Origin: JBDREC01 sp043820105 [NCBI: Pseudomonadota bacterium]
Lineage (GTDB): Bacteria; Bdellovibrionota_F; JAHFAK01
Assembly (NCBI GenBank): GCA_043820105.1
Contig: JBDREC010000090.1
Location: 155,339-219,338 of the forward strand
Length of the DNA stretch: 64,000 nt
Reading direction: 5' to 3'
Part shown: positions 57,762-64,000 of the stretch, one piece after another
Layout of the letters: every line of letters starts with the position of its first letter
Numbering within the stretch: the first letter of the stretch is position 1
Program-made: the position numbers and the translations under genes
The notes under the pieces: model-generated
Seen by the model: the letters and a program-made list of their open reading frames with translations, nothing else
What the model was told of the DNA's origin: nothing
Databases searched by the model: none

Positions 57762-57876
57762 ATGGATAGAAAAATGCACAATAAAATTCTGCTGTATGTA
57801 ATAAGGATGTTTTTTATATTCAGCGCAAAGTTATGATAATGGCTGAAATGCTCCTGTCAAAAAAGCTAAGAAGTAA
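57762..57876 (+). pseudogene. Possible remnant of a third tail-bearing gene
   Basis: AAAGGA precedes an ATG giving a 24-residue signal-like peptide (MHNKILLYVIRMFFIFSAKL), then stop. In the next frame the sequence reads AQSYDNG-stop-NAPVKKAKK-stop, resembling the APIK... and KKAKK ends of the upstream protein's tail. Interpreted as a shrunken, frameshifted third copy; weak but position-specific evidence. Confidence 0.35.
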
Positions 57877-58064
57877 AGTTAGCTTATTTTAATTCTCTTT
57901 TAAATATTCTTTTTAAAATCTTGATGCCAGATTTGCTTAAGACATGGGGTAAATAAATCTCACACACAGAGAAAATTTTATTAAATTCATAGATTTGAAA
58001 AAAAGAATTTCAAAAGAGTTCATGTAACGCATAGAAATAAAAGAAATAAAACTTGCAGGTGCCC
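57877..58064. other. Non-coding leader region before the sigma-54 promoter
   Basis: No gene seen. TTTGAAAAAAA (57994-58004) sits about 60 bp before the -24 element, the position of the TTTAACATAAAA motif elsewhere, but matches it only partly. Confidence 0.4.
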
Positions 58065-58080
58065 TGGCACATGCCTTGCT
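58065..58080 (+). promoter_or_regulatory. Sigma-54 (-24/-12) promoter for the 1087-residue exported protein
   Basis: TGGCAC-ATGCC-TTGCT, a full match to TGGCAC-N5-TTGC(A/T) with GG-N10-GC spacing, 69 bp before the ATG at 58150. Confidence 0.85.
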
Positions 58081-58149
58081 TTTAAATCTAATCGTATCAT
58101 CTTAACAATTTTGCAAATAACTTTCATTAGAAATAATCAGGAGTAATGT

Positions 58150-61100
58150 ATGATTTTTAATAATCAAAGAAATAAAAATATTATCATATTAATAGGTGTA
58201 ATTTGTTCTATATTTTCTAGAATAGCTTTTTCTTCAGATGATAGTTTAAGAAGACCTGGGCAAGAAGGCCCCACTGGTATGGCCGGTATAGAATTGCCAA
58301 TTGAGTTAATTGAGGCTTTTGATAGTGAAGGCCTTCTTAGAGCTGAAAGCAGGGAAGAAAAAAATGCAGCTGGCCGTTATGTTGAACATGTTTCATCAAT
58401 TGTAATGATGATCGGTGCTTTAACAGTTTCAGCTGGTTTTAATGAATATGTTGAAAGTGTAAGGCTTCTTGAACAAAGAGAACCATCTTTTATGGAAAAA
58501 GTCAGTTATGTCTCAGAAGCTTTATATACAAATCTTTTTGATGTTGAGTTCATGGGAATGCTTCATGGAGCAATAGTAGCAGAAGGCATTGTAGGCACCG
58601 CCAAATCAGCAGGATCAGAAGTTTTACCAAAAGTAGCTGAAGAAACACAAAGAGCATGGGTGAATATGATAATGTCCACAGCTGGTCGATTTGGTCTTGC
58701 AACTTTAGTTACTCATCTTTTGCACACTGCATACACTTTTGCATATTGGGAATTTTTTGGCGAATGGATTCATCTTGGTATGCATGAAACAGAAGTCCAA
58801 TTAATGGGTTCAGATTTAGAAGTGAACTGGGAAGAGTTTCATAATATAACTTATTTATTCATTGCTAGACCTGATATTGGCAAAATATTTTTGAAAAATA
58901 TGGTTTCAATTGTTGCAAAAAGTGAAACTAGAAGACTCCTTGTTTATAATACTTGGAGACGAGGAATTTTTACAGGTGATTTTGCTGTTTTAGTATCATG
59001 CCTTGTTTTATCAGGTATAGCTATAGATAAAGTTTTTCCATTGAATAAGGCCAAAACATCAGTTGTTTGGGGTCTAAAAGTAACAAAAGCTGATAAAAGA
59101 CTTTTGCGTAGGATTTTTTCTGGATACTATGGTTTTACACTTCTTGATAAGGTGCCAGAGTCATCGATTTTAAGTTTGGATTATTTATTAAAAGGTTATA
59201 GAAGTTTTAAACATGATAAGAAGTACTATCATAATAATCAAGAAATTGAAGCTTATTTATATGACTTAGTTTCTGGAAATGATAAGAAAAGAGCTAAAGA
59301 AAATTTAAAAGAAACCATTGAGAAAAGAAAGCGAATCAGAGAAAAAGCTATCTCTCCAACAATTGAACTCTATGCTCAGCTAACAAGAACTGTTGCTATG
59401 CTTAAGTCAGAAATTAATGCAAGAGAATATATCAAAAAACATAAATTAAGTAAAACAAGCAAAACTTTATTAGAAAAGTATATTGATTTTGAAAAAGAGG
59501 CTTTTGCATTTATTTTAAAAAACAACCCTGTATCAAGTCCATTTTATAAAGCTCATTCAATGCTTTTTCCTATTATTCAAGAAACAGGTATTTTCGAAGA
59601 TTTTGGATTAAGCCCAGATGAGCAAAAAGTTTATTATGACTTGTGTGAAGAGCTTTCAGATCTAAAAAAGAGTTTAAAAAAATATTTAATAAGCATTTCT
59701 GCTCTTGAACAAGGTATGATTCAAGGTTATTTTGATGAAGAAATGTTTTTGTCTGGATTAATTGGAAAACAAAGAGACTATATACAAGATGAGCGTTTCA
59801 ATCCTTATCAAGAGATTTCCAAGTATGGTTTAACAAGTAAACTTGGAGAAAGATTTACCTCTTTTGCTAAAATGTACGAAGAAGAGGCATTGGAATGTGA
59901 AGTTAGAGTTGATGAAATATCTGCACTCTTATTAGATGAAGAAAGGGAAGATTGGTTTTTACAACCAGAAAAAATTAATTTTTTGCCTGATAAAAATAAT
60001 TCTTGCTTAGAAGATCTTTTTGCTAAAATACTTGACGGTAAAGTTCGATATGATGAAGATTTAAATGAGTTTAGATTTTCTATAGCTGAAGCAAGGCATA
60101 TGGCTTCTGTTGCGCGTAGCTCTGTAACACTTATACCAAAAATATCTGGAAGTAATAATGGTCTTGCCTTTCGTTTTTGGAAAGTAAAAGCCTTTATTCA
60201 AGAAGATGAAAATAAAGATTTATTGGATTTTTTAAATGATAATATTCAAGACATTAGAAATTATTATGCTACTTTTAAGCTGTTGTTTAGACAAAATCAT
60301 GAAAGAATTAGAATTACTGATAAATATGAAAAAATTCATCAAGAAGCAATGCTTGCTGAAATGGCTGCTATAAAAGAAGATTTCGAAAAATTAGATTATA
60401 AGGAAAAGCAAGAAGCAAAAATGGCCATATATGGGGATATATTAACCCGATATGCTCCAAGTGAAGAAGAGGAAAAACTTGAATGGCAAGTAAACCAGAT
60501 TTTCACAAAATTTGATTTGCTTGGTTATAGAGAAGCCATTTTAGATCCAAGTGAGTTAGACCTTATTGATAAAATGCAGGATAATATAAATGAAGGTTTA
60601 ATTGTAAAAAATTATGAAAAACCTGATAAAAAGAATTATGTTACTGTTTCAGATAAACAAAATATGGGAAACATGGATCTTTGGTATCATTTAGATGCTT
60701 ACATGGATTATCTACAATCACCAGAAAAAGTTGTTGAATTTAGAGATGGCTTGCTAGAAAAATTTAAACAAGAAGAACATATCGCATTTTTCTATGGTAT
60801 AGAAGACTTGATTAAAAGAATGAAACATAAGCTCATTAAAAAAGATGAAGATGGGAAATTTAAATTCCAGATTGAAAATGTACGCTTCGCAGGCATTGGA
60901 TGGAAAAACCTTATTAGAGATTCTGAAAGTCTTGACACTTTTGCAAGCTTAGAAAGTTATTATAATGAAAATGAAAAATTATTTATTTCATCTCCATTAT
61001 TGCAAGCAACATATTTTAGCATTAGTCAGAAAGCTCTGACTGATGGAGTTACTATAATACCATCATTTGCACAAATGATATTAGAAAGTCCTGTGAAATT

Positions 61101-61413
61101 AGGTGAAATGAATACTTTACAACTAAGGCTGGATATTAATTCTGAAAAATATAAGGAATACATTGTAAGTCTTATTGAAACAACAAAAAATCTTCCACCT
61201 CTTGATTTATTTTATATTTTAAATGCAGTTGAAAATAATTTGCCTGGCTATATTCAATCTCCTGACTTTCTAAATTTCTTGGACAAAACAGAATTTTTCA
61301 AAGAAAGCTTAAGGATTATCGGATCTCTTGTTTATGGAGGAGTTGAAAGTCCAATGAATGTGCTAATGGATGCATATTCGTTGTATAATTTATTTTTTGT
61401 AGAAGGTGCATAA
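58150..61413 (+). CDS. Large exported/membrane protein of unknown function (1087 residues)
   Basis: AGGAG is 6 bases before the ATG. N-terminal hydrophobic segment about 10-27 (NIIILIGVICSIFSRIAFS) followed by a Gly/Pro-rich stretch. Further hydrophobic helices at about 90-105 (VMMIGALTVSA), 180-200 and 280-297 (FAVLVSCLVLSGIAI) suggest a membrane-anchored N-terminal third. The remaining 750 residues are charged and helical (many EK/ER pairs), likely coiled coil, with no recognised catalytic motif. The sigma-54 promoter at 58065 places it with the other sigma-54-linked exported proteins. Confidence 0.82.
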   Translation: MIFNNQRNKNIIILIGVICSIFSRIAFSSDDSLRRPGQEGPTGMAGIELPIELIEAFDSEGLLRAESREEKNAAGRYVEHVSSIVMMIGALTVSAGFNEYVESVRLLEQREPSFMEKVSYVSEALYTNLFDVEFMGMLHGAIVAEGIVGTAKSAGSEVLPKVAEETQRAWVNMIMSTAGRFGLATLVTHLLHTAYTFAYWEFFGEWIHLGMHETEVQLMGSDLEVNWEEFHNITYLFIARPDIGKIFLKNMVSIVAKSETRRLLVYNTWRRGIFTGDFAVLVSCLVLSGIAIDKVFPLNKAKTSVVWGLKVTKADKRLLRRIFSGYYGFTLLDKVPESSILSLDYLLKGYRSFKHDKKYYHNNQEIEAYLYDLVSGNDKKRAKENLKETIEKRKRIREKAISPTIELYAQLTRTVAMLKSEINAREYIKKHKLSKTSKTLLEKYIDFEKEAFAFILKNNPVSSPFYKAHSMLFPIIQETGIFEDFGLSPDEQKVYYDLCEELSDLKKSLKKYLISISALEQGMIQGYFDEEMFLSGLIGKQRDYIQDERFNPYQEISKYGLTSKLGERFTSFAKMYEEEALECEVRVDEISALLLDEEREDWFLQPEKINFLPDKNNSCLEDLFAKILDGKVRYDEDLNEFRFSIAEARHMASVARSSVTLIPKISGSNNGLAFRFWKVKAFIQEDENKDLLDFLNDNIQDIRNYYATFKLLFRQNHERIRITDKYEKIHQEAMLAEMAAIKEDFEKLDYKEKQEAKMAIYGDILTRYAPSEEEEKLEWQVNQIFTKFDLLGYREAILDPSELDLIDKMQDNINEGLIVKNYEKPDKKNYVTVSDKQNMGNMDLWYHLDAYMDYLQSPEKVVEFRDGLLEKFKQEEHIAFFYGIEDLIKRMKHKLIKKDEDGKFKFQIENVRFAGIGWKNLIRDSESLDTFASLESYYNENEKLFISSPLLQATYFSISQKALTDGVTIIPSFAQMILESPVKLGEMNTLQLRLDINSEKYKEYIVSLIETTKNLPPLDLFYILNAVENNLPGYIQSPDFLNFLDKTEFFKESLRIIGSLVYGGVESPMNVLMDAYSLYNLFFVEGA

Positions 61414-61445
61414 AATTCCAAGAAAATCCAAATTAACATTTTAAC

Positions 61446-61474
61446 TTGACAGAAATGCCTAATATGACTATAAT
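61446..61474 (+). promoter_or_regulatory. Perfect sigma-70 consensus promoter of the Phd-nucleotidyltransferase operon
   Basis: TTGACA (61446-61451), 17-bp spacer, TATAAT (61469-61474): exact consensus at both hexamers and spacing. The strongest promoter in the window by sequence. Confidence 0.9.
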
Positions 61475-61487
61475 TATAGTCATATTA
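61460..61487. promoter_or_regulatory. 28-bp perfect palindrome over the -10 box (antitoxin operator)
   Basis: TAATATGACTATAA (61460-61473) followed directly by its exact reverse complement (61474-61487). It covers the -10 hexamer and the start-site region, the expected place for Phd/YefM autorepression. Confidence 0.85.
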
Positions 61488-61508
61488 TGAGAATTGTGTG
61501 AGGTGATC

Positions 61509-61841
61509 TTGGATAATATTAATGAGATAGAAAGCTATTCAATTGCTGAAACCAAAGCAAAACTTTCTGAAAAAATCAAAAGATGTAATGATAATAATAG
61601 AAAATTTTTAATTACAAATCATGGCAAACCAGTTGCTGTAATGCTTTCCTATAAAGAATTTCTAGCGCTATCTGGTAAACCAAAGATGAGGCAAAGAAAA
61701 ATAGATTATAATGAGTGGCTTGAAGATAAAGGTAATCGGCAAGAGATTGTTGATTCTGTTTCAAGCTTATTTAATTCTGAAAAACTAACAAGAAAAGGCC
61801 AAAAAGGGTATAAAAATGAAAAGGTCAAACAAGCTAAGTAA
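61509..61841 (+). CDS. Phd/YefM-family antitoxin-like protein
   Basis: DNA-binding antitoxin fold: SYSIAETKAKLSEKIKRC at the N-terminus, FLITNHGKPVAVMLSYKEFLAL in the middle (the Phd/YefM signature), then a charged C-terminal tail for toxin contact. TTG at 61509 follows GAGG at 5 bases and gives 110 residues; TTG at 61494 would leave a very short leader from the predicted start site. Overlaps the following nucleotidyltransferase gene by 26 bp. The promoter is a perfect consensus with a 28-bp palindrome on the -10 box, typical of autorepressed toxin-antitoxin operons. Confidence 0.85.
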   Translation: MDNINEIESYSIAETKAKLSEKIKRCNDNNRKFLITNHGKPVAVMLSYKEFLALSGKPKMRQRKIDYNEWLEDKGNRQEIVDSVSSLFNSEKLTRKGQKGYKNEKVKQAK

Positions 61842-62463
61842 AATAAAGAATGAAATTATTAAAATTAGTAAATTAAAGAATAAAGAACAAACACAAATAA
61901 AACTAGCTTTGCTTATTTCTGAGGCTTTGAAATTAATTGGTATTAATCCTATTCTTGTTGGAGGAGCAGCAGTCGCCTTTTATTCAAATAACCAATATAC
62001 AACTCATGACATAGATATGATCGTTCCATTTAATAAGGAGCTCAATGCTCTAATGAAAGAGATTGGTTTCGACAAACTAGGCAAAGATTTTGTTAATAAA
62101 GATTTAAATCTATATGTTGAGTTTCCGAGTTCTTCATTGGGTCCAACTGAAATATATGATAAACTAATAATTAATGGTATAGAATTATTAATAATTTCAA
62201 TTGAAGATTTAATTGTTGACCGTCTTTGTGCTTTTAAATTTTGGAAATCTCAAATCGATGGAATTAATGCCTTGATTCTTCTAGAAATAGGTCGAGATGA
62301 TACTGCCAGGACTGAAGAAAGAGCAAGGCAAGAAGATGTTCTGGATGCATTAGATTATCTAATTTCAGTTCAAAAAAAGATTATCAGGAAAAAACTGTCT
62401 AAAGATGAGGCAAGTGAATTAATTCAGAAATATTCTCAAAATAAAAAAATTAAAAAAGCTTAA
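61816..62463 (+). CDS. Nucleotidyltransferase-fold protein (DUF6036/AbiEii-like), likely toxin partner
   Basis: 215 residues. N-terminal helices lead to ILVGGAAVAFYSNNQYTTHDIDMIV (about 46-70): the GG-x-A-xxxY...T-x-D-I-D motif of minimal/DUF6036-type nucleotidyltransferases, with D66 and D68 as probable metal ligands. Middle part has VEFPSSSLG and LLIISIEDLIVDRLCAFKFWKS, as in AbiEii-like families; the last 50 residues are helical (ARQEDVLDALDYL). Starts within the antitoxin gene. Relatives nucleotidylate tRNA or proteins; the target here is unknown. The pairing with a Phd/YefM antitoxin, rather than AbiEi or HEPN, is the notable point. Confidence 0.8.
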   Translation: MKRSNKLSKIKNEIIKISKLKNKEQTQIKLALLISEALKLIGINPILVGGAAVAFYSNNQYTTHDIDMIVPFNKELNALMKEIGFDKLGKDFVNKDLNLYVEFPSSSLGPTEIYDKLIINGIELLIISIEDLIVDRLCAFKFWKSQIDGINALILLEIGRDDTARTEERARQEDVLDALDYLISVQKKIIRKKLSKDEASELIQKYSQNKKIKKA

Positions 62464-62593
62464 TACAATAGTAACAATCTTAAGAACTTTTATTATGTTT
62501 TTTATCCAGTGCCAGTGGTCTTTGGACCTCAAAATGAATATAAAGCAAAAAAAATCATTTACTATTTTTATATTCTTTTCTAAACTCTTTTTC

Positions 62594-63616
62594 ATGAAGC
62601 ATAACTTAAAAAATATCTTATTTGTTCAAATGGGTGGAATAGGCAATATGGTAATGCTTACTCCAACGATTCAATTGTTCATGGAGAAATATCCTGATGC
62701 AAAACTTCATTTTTTAGTATCAAAGACTGGAAATAAGCTCGTTATTGAAAAAAATCCACAGCTTGGTCAGATTATTGAATTAGATAGCAATCTAATGAAT
62801 TTCACTAAATTAATAATGCGAATTAAAAAATTGAATTGTGAGCTAATGTTTATTTCAGCTAGAACCAATATTTTAAAATCTGCAATTTTAGGGATTTTAT
62901 CTGGAATTAAATATCGGCTTGGAGAAAATCGAGGCTTAGCTGCTAAGCTTTTGAATGTAAAAAATGAGGTTGATACAAACCTTCATGATGTAATGGTAAA
63001 TATAAATTTAGCTAGAAATTTTATAGATTCAGAAGAGGTCCCAGATACAATATTATGGACATGTGAAAAAGATAGAACTGAAGCTCAAGAATTTATAAAA
63101 TCTAATAGAAAACTAATTGGCATTCATCCTGGCTCTGGTCCCTTTATGGGCTACAAGAGATGGCCACTTGAAAACTTTATAGAACTTATTAAAAAACTAA
63201 TAACTTTGCATCCAGCTTATGATATCGTTATTTTTGGAGGTAAAGAAGAAGAAGCCTTTGCAGAAAAAATTCGAAATAATGTCAAAGATGCTGACAGGCT
63301 AATTAGTGCTTGTGGAAAGCTTTCTTTAAGAGCTAGTTTTGAGTTAATGAAAAAGTGTGAACTTTTTATAACAAATGACTCAGGACCAATGCACTTAGCC
63401 TCTGCCTCAGGAACCAAAATTTTGGCTTTATTTGGACCAACATCTGAAAAAATATCAGGTCCATGGGGAAAAGGTCATACTATAATTAGAAGTAAGCTTG
63501 ATTGCAGTCCTTGCTATTATAACAAAGAAATAAAATGTGAGCATTATGCTTGTATGAAAAAAATTGACGTTGATACTGTTTATCAAAAGTGTCTGGTCAA
63601 AAAAGGATCCAATTAG
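62594..63616 (+). CDS. Glycosyltransferase family 9 (heptosyltransferase-like)
   Basis: Adds a sugar, in relatives ADP-heptose, to the LPS inner core at the cytoplasmic face of the inner membrane. The ATG of MKHNLKNILFV gives 340 residues, the usual size; the in-frame ATG at 62495 adds a 33-residue hydrophobic stretch without a ribosome site. Landmarks: NILFVQMGGIGNMVMLTPTI (N-domain loop), KYRLGENRGLAAKLL, IGIHPGSGPFMGYKRWP (donor site), VIFGGKEEE, and LFITNDSGPMHLASASGTKILALFGPT (conserved C-domain). The cysteine pair DCSPCYY and CEHYACM near the C-terminus is common in this family. Confidence 0.9.
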   Translation: MKHNLKNILFVQMGGIGNMVMLTPTIQLFMEKYPDAKLHFLVSKTGNKLVIEKNPQLGQIIELDSNLMNFTKLIMRIKKLNCELMFISARTNILKSAILGILSGIKYRLGENRGLAAKLLNVKNEVDTNLHDVMVNINLARNFIDSEEVPDTILWTCEKDRTEAQEFIKSNRKLIGIHPGSGPFMGYKRWPLENFIELIKKLITLHPAYDIVIFGGKEEEAFAEKIRNNVKDADRLISACGKLSLRASFELMKKCELFITNDSGPMHLASASGTKILALFGPTSEKISGPWGKGHTIIRSKLDCSPCYYNKEIKCEHYACMKKIDVDTVYQKCLVKKGSN

Positions 63617-64000
63617 AGTAAAAAAAGAACTGAAATATTAGCACAATATGTTGGGACAGGCTATCCTCAGTTATTCTAAAAAAACTTCTGAAAATCATGA
63701 CTTTAACTTAAAAAATACAAAACCATTATTATAACACGCCGCATTGTAAGGACTTTTTCCAAATCTTAAGCTGGTATTAAATTTGCGATAGATAAAGCCA
63801 ATATAAAAATTAGCAACTTTAAGGCAAAAATGGGATTATTAAAATTAAACATTATAAAACCTAAATTAGGCGATTTTATTTTGGCTGCATAATAAATAGG
63901 CATAAAAGTTAAAAAAAGATGTTAATCGATGAGAATTTTTCATTAGAGCAATAATTATTCAAAAGCCGGCAATAAATTTTGTAAACTTTCCCGAAATTTT
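63617..64000. other. Non-coding window end
   Basis: A+T-rich, no gene, ribosome site, promoter of note or hairpin recognised. Confidence 0.5.

Noticed and set aside
1-64000. tRNA or rRNA genes
   Set aside because: No T-loop (GGTTCGAATCC-like) or rRNA-like sequence was recognised on either strand by eye; a tRNA scan would settle it.

Overview
The window looks like a chromosomal segment of an A+T-rich (about one third G+C by eye) Gram-negative anaerobe of deltaproteobacterial type. Pointers to a Gram-negative envelope are many lipoprotein signal peptides, RlpA with a SPOR domain, a family-9 (heptosyl-type) glycosyltransferase and a beta-barrel next to a multihaem cytochrome. Pointers to anaerobiosis are a double-length activator of 2-hydroxyacyl-CoA dehydratase type, an HcpR/FrdX-like Crp-Fnr/ferredoxin pair and the mercury-methylation genes hgcA and hgcB. 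Kinase/sigma-54 fusion regulators, TIGR02266-type PilZ proteins and response-regulator/GGDEF/HD-GYP proteins also fit Desulfobacterota/Myxococcota/Bdellovibrionota-like bacteria. The exact phylum cannot be fixed from this sequence alone.

Layout. 1-4.5 kb: minus-strand block with CDP-alcohol phosphatidyltransferase, a GGDEF-type and an HD-GYP response regulator and cysK (cut by the window edge), preceded by a PilZ-lipB pair. 4.6-12.3 kb: class II aldolase, aminotransferase, Tyr-rich lipoprotein, FAD oxidoreductase, RlpA, RluA, a methyltransferase-like protein and a CaCA antiporter. 12.3-18.2 kb: one 1959-residue regulator (recombinase-like domain, Ser/Thr kinase, STAND-like ATPase, TPRs, GAF, sigma-54 AAA+, Fis HTH). 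18.2-36.7 kb: mostly exported proteins and lipoproteins of unknown function, mixed with relics of mobile DNA (Rad52-like annealing protein, broken PD-(D/E)XK nuclease, MITE-like and REP-like sequence), a parvulin, HlyIII, flavodoxin-like reductase, AI-2E-type permease and an RRM protein. 36.8-46.8 kb: the 1400-residue activator, FrdX/HcpR pair and thiG-thiH-thiS-thiE. 48-51.5 kb: hisS and arsR-hgcA-hgcB. 52-61.4 kb: exported proteins, a six-haem lipoprotein cytochrome and beta-barrel, two proteins sharing one C-terminal tail and a 1087-residue protein. 61.4-63.6 kb: a Phd/YefM-nucleotidyltransferase toxin-antitoxin-like pair and a glycosyltransferase.

Two themes tie the window together. First, six good sigma-54 (-24/-12) promoter matches sit in front of exported proteins or lipoproteins of unknown function (near 18.8, 23.1, 28.6, 32.6, 53.2 and 58.1 kb). 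The first lies in the intergenic region shared with the giant sigma-54 activator, and a short motif (TTTAACATAAAA) recurs 58-59 bp upstream of two of these promoters and twice at the activator's own 5' end. This suggests a regulon of surface proteins controlled by the fusion regulator. Second, intergenic regions are full of heptanucleotide tandem repeats of several unrelated families (CTTACCA/CTTACGA, GGTATTT, ATCAAGC, TTTGAAT, AATAATT and others), often as facing inverted arrays. They sit at gene ends and leaders and mislead start-codon prediction at two genes.

No tRNA, rRNA or CRISPR array was recognised.
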